The position numbers were made by a program, and so were the translations under genes. DNA of 45,096 nt from JBGSON01 sp041739085 (GTDB lineage Bacteria > Patescibacteriota > Gracilibacteria > CAIRYL01): NCBI GenBank assembly GCA_041739085.1, contig JBGSON010000055.1, positions 1 through 45,096 of the forward strand, given 5' to 3'. Under the pieces are notes generated by a model. The model was not told the origin of the DNA and searched no databases. It saw only the letters and a program-made list of their open reading frames with translations. Positions 16,637 through 24,289 of this stretch are shown here, one piece after another (the first letter of the stretch is position 1; each line of letters starts with the position of its first letter).

Positions 16637-17215
16637 GTGATCGTGAAATATATATCGTTCGCGGAGGAGAATTTTCAGAGCATCACCGCATTACTCGAAT
16701 CCGACGGAGTCTTCATCATTCCGAGCGATACGAGCTTTGGATTTTCCGCATCCCCTTTTTCGCGCATCGCGATCAAAAAGATCCAGACGATCAAGGGAAG
16801 AGAAGAGGGGAAGCCATTTCTCCTTCTTGTTTCCGACTTTGAAGAAGCCCAGAAATGGGCATATTTCCCCCTCTCCATGCGGAGTTTTGTGGTGAAACGG
16901 TGGTCAAACCGCATCCCGACCACGGTCATAGCGAAGAAAAAAGCAGCGCTTGGTGACTTCTTCCCTGAATTTGATTCCGTCGGGATAAGGGTCCCCGGCC
17001 ATCCTTTTCTTCAGAAATTCCTCAAGTACTGGGGGAAACCTCTCATTTCGACCAGTGCGAACCGCTCCGGAGAAGACCCTCTCTTCTTCGAAAGAGACAT
17101 TTATGAGGAGTTCGGAAAAGAAAACATTTATTTTTCAAGTTATGGGAACCTTCTCCCGCGAAGCCAGTCCGAAATATGGAAAGTAGAGAACAAAATTTTA
17201 GTACGTGTTCGATAA
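16637..17215 (+). CDS. tsaC: Threonylcarbamoyl-AMP synthase (TsaC/Sua5 family)
   Basis: 192 residues. It makes threonylcarbamoyl-AMP from threonine, bicarbonate and ATP for the t6A37 modification of ANN-decoding tRNAs. YrdC-fold signatures seen: IPSDTSFGFSA, IKGREEGKPFLLLVSD, VGIRVPGHPFLQ and PLISTSANRSGEDP. It lacks the C-terminal Sua5 domain, so the short TsaC form applies. The start is GTG at 16637, with another GTG at 16643; neither has a Shine-Dalgarno. Only this gene of the t6A pathway is in the window. Confidence 0.92.
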   Translation: MIVKYISFAEENFQSITALLESDGVFIIPSDTSFGFSASPFSRIAIKKIQTIKGREEGKPFLLLVSDFEEAQKWAYFPLSMRSFVVKRWSNRIPTTVIAKKKAALGDFFPEFDSVGIRVPGHPFLQKFLKYWGKPLISTSANRSGEDPLFFERDIYEEFGKENIYFSSYGNLLPRSQSEIWKVENKILVRVR

Positions 17216-17410
17216 TATTGTACAATGTTTTTGTTCTTTGAAAAGAGAATTTCGATTTTGTAAAGGCATGGCTTATCATTTGCCTTCGTGTCAATAATCG
17301 AGAATAAAAACCATCACTCATCCATGGAAAGCATAGAAAAATATTGACGACAGAGAATCGGGTTTGACAGAATGGGCAAGAGATTAAACACATACTGAAG
17401 ATCACAAAAA

Positions 17411-17441
17411 TTATCCACATAATCCTCACAAGTTTTCCACA
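17411..17441 (+). promoter_or_regulatory. Pair of DnaA-box-like sites upstream of rsmH
   Basis: TTATCCACA (17411-17419) is a perfect match to the DnaA box consensus. TTTTCCACA (17433-17441) has one mismatch in the same orientation, 22 bp apart (two helical turns). They lie 38 bp before the rsmH start. A TTGACA-like hexamer is at 17369-17374 without a convincing -10. The rest of 17216-17478 shows no gene. Confidence 0.5.
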
Positions 17442-17478
17442 TTCGATCTGTTCCTTTACAGCACCTCTCTTCCCCCCT

Positions 17479-18417
17479 ATGAGTCTGCATACTCCGGTTC
17501 TCCTTGAAGCTGTTCTCGAGGCCTTGCGACCAGGTCCTGGAGGAACCATAGTGGATGCGACGCTTGGCACAGGCGGCCATGCGGAGGAGATCCTCAAAAA
17601 ATCTGCTCCGGATGGGAAGCTTATCGGATTCGAACTCGATCCGCGGAACGCGGAGATCGCTGAGAAGCGGCTTTCTCCTTTCCGGTCCCGGGCAATCGTA
17701 GTCCGACAGAGCTATGGAAACCTTCGGAAGACGCTCCATTCCCTCGGGATCGAGGGTATCGACGGGATCCTCTTCGATCTCGGTGTCTCCTCGCTCCATC
17801 TCGACGATCCTGCACGCGGGTTTTCGTTCCGTCAGGATGGTCCTCTCGACATGAGATTCAGCCGAGAGACGAATCATCTCACGGCGGCAGAAATCCTTGC
17901 CCACGCATCGGCATATGAACTGACCCGGATATTCCGGGAATATGGAGAAGCCCCCTATTCTGAGAGATACGCGAAGGCCATTGTCGACAGGCGGACGGAT
18001 TCTCCATTTAAAACGACAGTCGATCTTGCCGATTTCATCCTCTCCCTCTCCCCCCGGTCATCCCGGCTCGGAGGCGGACACCCGGCGGCCCTCGTCTTTC
18101 AGGCCTTGCGGATAGCCGTAAATCATGAACTGGATGCCCTCAAGGATACACTCCCGGCTACGCTCCCGCTCCTCCATTCCGGAGCCCGGATCGCTGTCAT
18201 TTCCTTCCACTCCCTCGAAGACAGGATCGTAAAAGAGTTTTTTCGAAAGACAGGTCCGAAGGAAAAACGCCAGAAGTATCCTCGAAAAGCGGTTTCCCAG
18301 AATTTTGCATCAAAGTTGAAAATTCTTACGAAACCCTGTACACTCCCGACTCGATGGGAAATAGAACAAAACCCCAGGGCCAGATCGGCCCGGATGAGAG
18401 TTGCTGAAAAACTGTGA
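17479..18417 (+). CDS. rsmH: 16S rRNA (cytosine-1402-N4)-methyltransferase RsmH
   Basis: 312 residues, typical length. It methylates N4 of C1402 in 16S rRNA with SAM. Seen: HTPVLLEAVLEAL at the N-terminus, SAM-binding VDATLGTGGHAEEIL (~25-39), GILFDLGVSSLHLDD, RGFSFRQDGPLDMR, IAVISFHSLEDRIVKEFF and an Arg-rich end with RSARMRVAEKL. It starts the short division cluster with the ftsL-like gene, as in many bacteria, but mraZ is missing. A pyrimidine-rich run (TCTTCCCCCCT) precedes the ATG instead of a Shine-Dalgarno. Confidence 0.97.
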   Translation: MSLHTPVLLEAVLEALRPGPGGTIVDATLGTGGHAEEILKKSAPDGKLIGFELDPRNAEIAEKRLSPFRSRAIVVRQSYGNLRKTLHSLGIEGIDGILFDLGVSSLHLDDPARGFSFRQDGPLDMRFSRETNHLTAAEILAHASAYELTRIFREYGEAPYSERYAKAIVDRRTDSPFKTTVDLADFILSLSPRSSRLGGGHPAALVFQALRIAVNHELDALKDTLPATLPLLHSGARIAVISFHSLEDRIVKEFFRKTGPKEKRQKYPRKAVSQNFASKLKILTKPCTLPTRWEIEQNPRARSARMRVAEKL

Positions 18418-18439
18418 TTTTTCACCCCTTCGCTTTACA

Positions 18440-18802
18440 ATGAGCACATTCGCTCCCCCCCCAACGTACAGTCAGAAAGCTCCGAGAAAAAAACCGCTTT
18501 CTGAAAGGATGGAAATCGGGATTACTACAGTCCTTGTTATCATCAGCCTTCTCCTCGCGAGCATTTCGCTCTCGTACCTTTTTTACGCGAACGAAAAAGC
18601 GACTCAGGACTATCAGCTGAGAGTCCTTCAGGAGAAGCGTGCAAACCTCGTGAGGACGAATGAGGTTTTGTCCATGCAGATCGCGGATCTTGAGTCCCTC
18701 ATCGCGCTTGAGGAGAATGACTCCATCAAGAACATGGTCGCCATGAAAAACCCGCTCTATATCCGAGGCGACTCAGCCGTTGCTCTCACGGGAGTGCAGT
18801 AA
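18440..18802 (+). CDS. ftsL: FtsL-like single-pass division protein
   Basis: 120 residues from ATG 18440 (MSTFAPPPTYS), 22 bp after rsmH; a longer frame from 18401 would overlap rsmH and is less likely. A Lys/Pro-rich cytoplasmic N-terminus (~1-25) leads into one membrane segment (~26-48, TTVLVIISLLLASISLSYLF) and an extracytoplasmic coiled coil (~55-95). Length, topology and position right after rsmH fit FtsL, which joins FtsB and FtsQ at the septum. FtsL sequences are poorly conserved, so the name rests on context and topology. The stop lies five bases before a CAAGC-type inverted repeat. Confidence 0.75.
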   Translation: MSTFAPPPTYSQKAPRKKPLSERMEIGITTVLVIISLLLASISLSYLFYANEKATQDYQLRVLQEKRANLVRTNEVLSMQIADLESLIALEENDSIKNMVAMKNPLYIRGDSAVALTGVQ

Positions 18803-18806
18803 TAAA

Positions 18807-18894
18807 GCGAACAAGCGGTCAAGCGACCAAGCATGAAGGGATTCTTCTCCGATAGATCCTGCTCTTTCGCTTGTCTGCTTGTTCGCTTATCCGC
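18807..18894. repeat. CAAGC-word inverted repeat between ftsL-like gene and sufC
   Basis: The left arm (18807-18832) repeats CAAGC every eight bases. The right arm (18861-18894) is the inverse (GCTTG). GCGAACAAGC in the left arm has its exact reverse complement in the right. It could form a hairpin and act as a terminator, but no U-tract follows. Confidence 0.7.
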
Positions 18895-18906
18895 TTTCTG
18901 ATTCCA

Positions 18907-18934
18907 TTGATTCTTTCGATGAGAGTAGTATTAT
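18907..18934 (+). promoter_or_regulatory. Putative promoter of the suf operon
   Basis: TTGATT (18907-18912) and TATTAT (18929-18934) are 16 bases apart and end 39 bases before the sufC ATG. An AT-rich leader (TTTAAAGAGGATAAATATTG) follows. Confidence 0.45.
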
Positions 18935-18973
18935 TTAAAGAGGATAAATATTGTCCTTATATTGAGAATACCC

Positions 18974-19774
18974 ATGCTGGAAATCAGAAATCTCACCGCT
19001 TCTTTTGATTCACGACTCCTCCTCAGGGGGGTGGACCTCAAAGTGAACCCAGGAGAGACCCATATCATCTACGGACCGAACGGGAGCGGGAAATCCACTC
19101 TCGGAAAAGTCCTCCTCGGTCATCCCGCCTATACCAAAGAAAACGGGAGTATACGATTTGAGAGAAAAGACCTGGACGGGCTTTCTCCCTGGGAAAGGGC
19201 GAAGCTCGGGATATTCCTCTCTCATCAGACTCCTCCCGAGATCCCCGGGGTCGCGGCTGAAGACATCCTTCTTGCCGCAAAAAAATCATTTGCTGATCCT
19301 TCTGTAAAGCGTTCTCCCCTTTCTCTCCTCAATGAAAAGAAAGAGATCAGGGGGGCTCTCGCGGAAATGCGCCTTCCCCCTGAATTCCTGCGGCGGGGGA
19401 TGAACGAAGGAGCATCGGGGGGAGAGAGAAAAAAGCTGGAATGCGTCTCTCTCTTCACCATCGGGGCGAAACTCGCATTTCTCGATGAGATCGATTCCGG
19501 TCTTGATTTTGATGCCCTGAAGCTCGTAGTCGCCGGGATCCGGAATTTTCTTTCTCAAAAGGGGAAGAGCGTCGTCCTCGTAACTCACTCCGAGAGGATC
19601 ATCCACCTCATGGATTCACCGATCATTCATGTGTTCTGCGACGGGAAGATCATCAGCTCCGGCGGCAGGGAGATCGGAGAAAAGGTGACCCGCCACGGAT
19701 TCGATGTTTTCCGCGCCTGCGAAGACTGCATCGAGAGATCGCTCTGCGCGGTGCATGATATCAAGAAGAAATAG
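18974..19774 (+). CDS. sufC: Fe-S assembly ATPase SufC
   Basis: 266 residues from ATG 18974 (MLEIRNLTAS). The frame opens at a TTG at 18962, which is less likely. SufC is the ABC-type ATPase of the SufBCD scaffold. Seen: Walker A IIYGPNGSGKSTLGKVLLGHP, Q-loop LSHQTPPEIPGV, signature GASGGERKKLE, Walker B KLAFLDEIDSGLDFD and H-loop VLVTHSERI. It is the first gene of sufC-sufB-sufD-sufS, and sufB starts directly after its stop codon. Confidence 0.97.
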   Translation: MLEIRNLTASFDSRLLLRGVDLKVNPGETHIIYGPNGSGKSTLGKVLLGHPAYTKENGSIRFERKDLDGLSPWERAKLGIFLSHQTPPEIPGVAAEDILLAAKKSFADPSVKRSPLSLLNEKKEIRGALAEMRLPPEFLRRGMNEGASGGERKKLECVSLFTIGAKLAFLDEIDSGLDFDALKLVVAGIRNFLSQKGKSVVLVTHSERIIHLMDSPIIHVFCDGKIISSGGREIGEKVTRHGFDVFRACEDCIERSLCAVHDIKKK

Positions 19775-21205
19775 ATGCCAAGGAAGGATAAGTCATCTCT
19801 GCCGGCTTCATCTCCTGATTTCTCCACACTTTCAAGATCCGATCTCGAGAGCTCGAATCCGTCAAAGTACGCGGAAGGAAGGGCGAGAGGCCTCTCAGAA
19901 GGACTCATCCGGGAAATATCCAAAAAAAAGGATGAACCGCTCTGGCTCCTCGAGCATCGTCTGAAATCATTCGGGCTTTTTCTCGCGATGCCTCTTCCGT
20001 CATTCGGTCCTGACCTCTCGTCCCTCGATTTCTCGGAGATCTGCTTCTTTGCCGTCGCCTCGGAGAAAGGGATCATGAAAAACTGGGAGGATGTCGATCC
20101 GGCGATCAAGCGGACATTTGAACGGCTGAAGATCCCCGAGGCAGAGCGCACGGTCCTTGCGGGAGTCGGCGCCCAGTATGAGAGCGAAACGATCTATCAC
20201 CGGCTGAGAAAGGAATGGGAGGATCTCGGAGTTCTTTTTGAGGATTTCGACGCGGCAGTGAAAAAGTACCCTGATCTCGTACAAAAATACTTTATGAAGT
20301 GCGTCCCGCCGTCAGATCATAAATTTGCCGCTCTCCACGGGGCGGTCTTTTCCGGAGGCACATTTCTCTTCATCCCAAAAGGCGTGAAAGTCTCAAAACC
20401 TCTTCAGGCGTATTTCCGGATGAACGCGCGGGGGATGGGTCAGTTCGAACACACGCTCATCGTCATCGAAGAAGGCGCGGAAGCGCAGTACATCGAGGGC
20501 TGTTCCGCTCCGCGCTACGGTTCGAACGCGCTCCACGCGGGATGCGTCGAAGTATTTGTCGGAAAAAATTCAAGATTCCGGTATTCATCAGTCGAAAACT
20601 GGTCAAAAGACACGTTTAACCTCAATACGAAGCGCGCGATCGTCTCGGAGGGAGCAAGGATGGAATGGGTCGGCGGTAATATGGGGTCGCAAGTGACGAT
20701 GCTCTATCCCTGTTCCGTACTCGCCGGAAGGAATTCCACAGCCGAGCATCTCGGGATCGCCGTCGCGGGGAAAGGACAGAACCAGGATACGGGAGCAAAA
20801 GTGATCCTTATCGGAGAAAACACGAAAGCATCCGTTATTTCAAAGAGTATTTCGAAAGACGGCGGCATCTCCACCTACCGCGGACTCGTGGACGTGAAGA
20901 AGACGGCAAAAAACGCCATTGTGAACGTCGAATGCGACGCGCTCCTCTTCGGAAATTCGGTGAGCGACACGCATCCGGTCATCAAAAATGACTCTGAAAA
21001 CGCGAGTGTCACTCATGAGGCGAAAGCGGGGAAGATCTCAGAAGATGTCCTCTTTTTTCTCGAGACCCGCGGAATCTCTGAAGAAGAAGCGAAAGGGCTC
21101 ATCGTGAACGGATTTCTGGAAAATATCATAAAGACGCTCCCTCTTGAATATGCGCTTGAACTCAACCGCCTCATCGAACTCGAGATGGAAGGCTCTATCG
21201 GATGA
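19775..21205 (+). CDS. sufB: Fe-S assembly scaffold protein SufB
   Basis: 476 residues, normal length. SufB receives sulfur and forms the Fe-S cluster scaffold with SufC and SufD. Seen: N-terminal helical part; PPSDHKFAALHGAVFSGGTFLFIPKGV; the beta-helix core with EGCSAPRYGSNALHAG and VENWSKDTFNLNTKRA; and the conserved VECDALLFGN Cys and SDTHP His near the C-terminus. The ATG touches the sufC stop, so expression is surely coupled. The stop is TGA, followed by one codon and then the in-frame ATG of sufD. Confidence 0.97.
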   Translation: MPRKDKSSLPASSPDFSTLSRSDLESSNPSKYAEGRARGLSEGLIREISKKKDEPLWLLEHRLKSFGLFLAMPLPSFGPDLSSLDFSEICFFAVASEKGIMKNWEDVDPAIKRTFERLKIPEAERTVLAGVGAQYESETIYHRLRKEWEDLGVLFEDFDAAVKKYPDLVQKYFMKCVPPSDHKFAALHGAVFSGGTFLFIPKGVKVSKPLQAYFRMNARGMGQFEHTLIVIEEGAEAQYIEGCSAPRYGSNALHAGCVEVFVGKNSRFRYSSVENWSKDTFNLNTKRAIVSEGARMEWVGGNMGSQVTMLYPCSVLAGRNSTAEHLGIAVAGKGQNQDTGAKVILIGENTKASVISKSISKDGGISTYRGLVDVKKTAKNAIVNVECDALLFGNSVSDTHPVIKNDSENASVTHEAKAGKISEDVLFFLETRGISEEEAKGLIVNGFLENIIKTLPLEYALELNRLIELEMEGSIG

Positions 21206-21208
21206 TCC

Positions 21209-21757
21209 ATGAAGACTCTTATAAACCCCACCGGCTCCGCTTCATTCACTGTCGGCTCAGGAGAGTCCTTCGACCTGCTTTTGAAAGATATGAGACCCGG
21301 CTCCCGTGAATTTGCGCTCGAAATCACCGGGACCGGAGAAGGATCAGATATCCGCGTCCGGGGAGTCGCTTCGGCGAAAGGAAAAGATCAGAAGAAGTGG
21401 AGAGTCTCTATCAGACTTTCAGGAAAAAACGGCCGCGCTCTTCTCGATCTCCGGGGAGCCGCGGACGGAACTTCTTCTCTTGAATTCCAGGGATCCGGCG
21501 TCGTTGCTTCGGATTCTTCTGGAGGATCGGTGGATGTCCGGGAACATATCATCCTCCTTTCTCCGGATGCGAAAGGGAGAGCTCTTCCCGTGCTCCGCGT
21601 GGAAACCGATGATGTGGAGTCTGCCGGGCACTCCGCATCGGTGTCCTCCTTCCCGGAAGACCTTCTCTTTTTCCTCGAAAGCCGCGGTATCGATAAAAAA
21701 AAGGCAAAATCTCTCCTTCTGAAAGGATTTCTCTCCCCGATTTCTTCTCTCTCATGA
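21209..21757 (+). CDS. sufD: Short SufD-like protein
   Basis: 182 residues against roughly 400 or more for usual SufD. The second half matches SufD/SufB C-termini: LPVLRVETDDVESAGHSASV with a conserved-type His (residue 141), then DLLFFLESRGIDKKKAKSLLLKGFL. The N-terminal helical domain and much of the beta-helix are missing. The first half (~20-115) is still beta-rich. Position between sufB and sufS supports a SufD role as SufB partner. The frame is clean and tightly packed, overlapping sufS by four bases, so this looks like a reduced working gene rather than a decayed one. Read-through of the sufB TGA would fuse the two in frame, but I see no sign that this happens. Confidence 0.8.
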   Translation: MKTLINPTGSASFTVGSGESFDLLLKDMRPGSREFALEITGTGEGSDIRVRGVASAKGKDQKKWRVSIRLSGKNGRALLDLRGAADGTSSLEFQGSGVVASDSSGGSVDVREHIILLSPDAKGRALPVLRVETDDVESAGHSASVSSFPEDLLFFLESRGIDKKKAKSLLLKGFLSPISSLS

Positions 21758-22986
21758 ACGCAAAAACCCATCCTTTTGACGGCATTAAAAGGAAATTCCC
21801 GATCTTCACGAAACATCCGGGACTCGTGTACCTTGATTCCGCGGCATCCGCACAAAAACCGAAATGCGTAATCGAAGCCCTCAAAAACGGATATGGGGAG
21901 AAATACGCGAATATCCACCGCGGACTCTATGCGCTCTCCCTCGAATCGACCAGGCTCTATGAGGAAGCGAGGACAAAGACCGCGCGGTTCTTCGGAGCCG
22001 AAGCGGACGAGATCATTTTCACGAAAAACGGAACGGAGGCGTCAAACCTCTTCGCCCACTCGTTCAGCGAAGCATATCTCGAACCGGACGACGAGGTCCT
22101 CATCACACTCGCCGATCATCACGCAAACATTCTCCCCTGGCTCCATTTGCAGAAGAAAAGAAGTTTCACGGTCCGGTTTATCGAGCCGGATAAGAAAGGA
22201 GTTTTTGCCCTTGAGCATTTTCAGAATGCGATTTCGAAGAACACGAAACTCATGGTACTTCCCCATGTTTCGAATACAACGGGAGCGATCTTTCCCGTCC
22301 GTGAGATCGTAAAGATCGCATCAGCCGCGGGGGCAAAGACCATGCTCGACATCTGCCAGAGCGCGCCTCATCTTCCAGTGGACCTCAAGTCCCTGGGCGT
22401 TGATGCCGCTTTTTTCACCGGCCACAAACTCGGAGCGCCGGGAGGAACGGGAGGGCTTTTTGTAAAGAAAGAACTCATGAAGTCACTCCCACCATTTCTC
22501 GTCGGAGGAGACATGATCGAAACGGCAAGCGTCTGTGGCTTTACGACGCGCGAAGCACCGCAGAAATTCGAAGCAGGTACTCCCGCGATCATGGAATCCA
22601 TCGCTCTCGGCGCAGCGCTCGACTTTCTCGGTGGCCTGGGAATGGAAAACGTGCGCATTCATGAAAAAAACCTCGTAGAATACGCGCTCGGGAGAATAAG
22701 ACAGGAACTTCCCCGGTTCTCCTTTTTCGGACCGGAAGCAGTAGACGTACGGTCGGGGATCATTTCCCTCACCCATTCCGAAATCCATCCGAACGACCTC
22801 GCTCAGCATCTCGCGACAAAAAATATCGCCGTACGGAGCGGCTATCATTGTTCGGAACCGATCCATACCTTCCTCGGTCTCAAAACGGGATCTCTCCGGA
22901 TGAGTTTCTGGGTCTATACGGAGAGGCAGGATATCGACGCATTCGTGAGCGCGCTTAAAAAAGCGGAATCCCTTTTCCTCGGATGA
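21754..22986 (+). CDS. sufS: Cysteine desulfurase SufS (group II)
   Basis: 410 residues, standard length. This PLP enzyme takes sulfur from cysteine and passes it to the SufBCD scaffold. Seen: YLDSAASAQKP near the start, ANIHRGLYALS, the PLP-lysine motif FFTGHKLGAPGGTGGLF, and RSGYHCSEP with the catalytic Cys366. The start overlaps sufD in ATGA. No SufU or SufE sulfur carrier is in the window. A strong terminator follows 15 bases after the stop. Confidence 0.97.
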   Translation: MNAKTHPFDGIKRKFPIFTKHPGLVYLDSAASAQKPKCVIEALKNGYGEKYANIHRGLYALSLESTRLYEEARTKTARFFGAEADEIIFTKNGTEASNLFAHSFSEAYLEPDDEVLITLADHHANILPWLHLQKKRSFTVRFIEPDKKGVFALEHFQNAISKNTKLMVLPHVSNTTGAIFPVREIVKIASAAGAKTMLDICQSAPHLPVDLKSLGVDAAFFTGHKLGAPGGTGGLFVKKELMKSLPPFLVGGDMIETASVCGFTTREAPQKFEAGTPAIMESIALGAALDFLGGLGMENVRIHEKNLVEYALGRIRQELPRFSFFGPEAVDVRSGIISLTHSEIHPNDLAQHLATKNIAVRSGYHCSEPIHTFLGLKTGSLRMSFWVYTERQDIDAFVSALKKAESLFLG

Positions 22987-23000
22987 TTTTTCCAAAAAAT

Positions 23001-23028
23001 AAAAAAGGAGAGTCGCCCCTCCTTTTTT
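23001..23028. terminator. Bidirectional rho-independent terminator after sufS
   Basis: AAAAAAGGAG (23001-23010) and CTCCTTTTTT (23019-23028) form a perfect 10-bp stem with an 8-base loop. It ends the suf operon and, from the other strand, the gene at 23053-23541. The loop side carries GTCGCCCC, the same word as in the hairpin at 33487-33506. Confidence 0.9.
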
Positions 23029-23052
23029 GAGAACGAAAAACAGAAAACCCGG

Positions 23053-23541
23053 TTATTTTTTTTCTTCCGGTTGTGAAGGAGCTGCCGCGGGAGCAGAGAT
23101 CTGCCCGCAGTTATAGAAGGGATGCTTCCAGACGGATATTGCGCAGAATGCGAGGAAACCGTTGAGGACGAGTGATCCGGTGTTCTCTGAAAGATTCGAT
23201 AGAGCGCTCAGGACTCCCAGGATAAGAAAAACGAGATATGTGACGAGCGCCCATTTGTGTCCTTTAAAAACGCCTCTCGTGATGAATATCCAAAAAATGG
23301 CGAACCCGATAAAGATGAATCAGATAATCGCTGCGAACCGGGATATTATTCCGATCATTCCCGCTGCCGCCGCTTTCCCTTCTGCGGTCACATTGGCAGC
23401 CTCAGGCATATCGAGAAGTCCGCTCAGGAATCCCTGTGCGAAAAAGAGAAGAATCGCTCCAAGAAAAAGACAAATAACGCGGAGTATTCCGAACACTCCG
23501 AGCGTCGTACCCTGCCACGGGCGGGAAGCAGTCGTATTCAT
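23053..23541 (-). pseudogene. Four-helix membrane protein interrupted by one in-frame TGA
   Basis: From ATG 23541 (MNTTASRPWQG) the minus strand encodes 162 residues to a TAA at 23053, with a single TGA at codon 74 (23320-23322). Four hydrophobic segments are visible: GVFGILRVICLFLGAILLFF; a second one (AGMIGIISRFAAII then FIFIGFAIFWIFI) in which the TGA falls mid-helix; LVTYLVFLILGVLSAL; and LVLNGFLAFCAIS. A polar tail ends in EEKK. The reading frame and membrane character continue unchanged after the TGA, so a GGA-to-TGA change, a sequencing error or recoding are all possible. Product unknown. It ends at the terminator behind sufS. Confidence 0.7.
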
Positions 23542-23599
23542 AGGAAGTTGGTTAAAGGATTTGACCGGAGAATACGGCAAATCAGGGGGGAGCGCAAGA

Positions 23600-23693
23600 G
23601 TGTTCAAGCGCTCAAGCATGCAAGCCAGCAAGCAGTTTATTACTTATACACTTGCCTGCTTGAACACTTGCCTGCTTGTCCGCTTGCTCGCTT
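23600..23693. repeat. CAAGC-word inverted repeat between peroxiredoxin and membrane gene
   Basis: The left arm (23600-23636) is built of CAAGC words every eight bases. The right arm (23650-23693) is the inverse. GTGTTCAAGC in the left arm has its reverse complement in the right. It lies right after the peroxiredoxin stop on the minus strand, so it could help end that transcript. Confidence 0.7.
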
Positions 23694-23701
23694 CCCCTCT
23701 C

Positions 23702-24289
23702 TTATTTCCCGAGCGTCTTCTCTCCTTTCTTCCACCCCACAGGACAGAGTTCGCCGGTTTTCGCGGCTGAGAGCGTCCGGAGCGTCTCTTCAACGCTTCT
23801 CCCGAGCGGGAGATTGTTGATCGTTGCGTGGTGGATCGTTCCCTCCGGATCGATGATGAACGTCGCGCGGAGGCTCATTCCTTTGTCGTGGAGAACGTTA
23901 TACATCTCGGAAATACATTTGTTGAAATCGGAGACGAGGGGAAAGTTGAGCGCTCCAAGATCTCCTTCGCACCACGCTTTGTGGGAGTATTCACTGTCAA
24001 CGGAAACGCCGAGGAGCTGCGCTCCCTCATTTTCGAATTCCTTCGCTTTCTCCGAGAACGCCTTGATCTCCGTCGGGCAGACAAAGGTGAAATCGAGCGG
24101 ATAGAAAAAGAGAACGACCCACTTCCCCTGCTTCAGGTATTCGTGGAGCGAGATTTCTCGGAACGCGCCTTTGTCATACGCGTTCGCGGTAAAATCCGGG
24201 GCTTTCCCGGAAACGCGCGCCACTTCCTGGCAGCAGCATTCTGATTCCCGAGAGCAGCATTCCGAATTTTCTGAACAACAATCATCCAT
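23702..24289 (-). CDS. 2-Cys peroxiredoxin with Cys-rich N-terminus
   Basis: 195 residues. Reduces peroxides using a peroxidatic Cys in FYPLDFTFVCPTEI and a resolving Cys in GELCPVGW near the C-terminus, as in typical AhpC/Prx1-type enzymes. Other family features are VVLFFYPLDFTF, GVSVDSEYSHKAWC and LRATFIIDPEGTI. The first 20 residues carry seven cysteines (CC, CC, CCC, each five residues apart), outside the usual fold; metal or Fe-S binding or redox tuning is possible but unproven. Its closeness to the suf operon fits oxidative-stress defence. Transcribed alone on the minus strand. Confidence 0.93.
   Translation of the reverse strand: MDDCCSENSECCSRESECCCQEVARVSGKAPDFTANAYDKGAFREISLHEYLKQGKWVVLFFYPLDFTFVCPTEIKAFSEKAKEFENEGAQLLGVSVDSEYSHKAWCEGDLGALNFPLVSDFNKCISEMYNVLHDKGMSLRATFIIDPEGTIHHATINNLPLGRSVEETLRTLSAAKTGELCPVGWKKGEKTLGK

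Noticed and set aside
17216..17478. Replication origin near rsmH
   Set aside because: Only two DnaA-like boxes, no dnaA gene and no clear AT-rich unwinding element; kept only as a regulatory-site candidate.
18401..18439. Longer start of the ftsL-like gene within rsmH
   Set aside because: The added residues look unlike the protein and would overlap rsmH by 17 bases; ATG 18440 gives a sensible Lys/Pro-rich start.
23053..23541. Genome-wide UGA=glycine code
   Set aside because: TGA ends many well-delimited genes here (rsmH, sufB, sufS, purA and the ATGA overlaps), and reading through would extend them past conserved ends.
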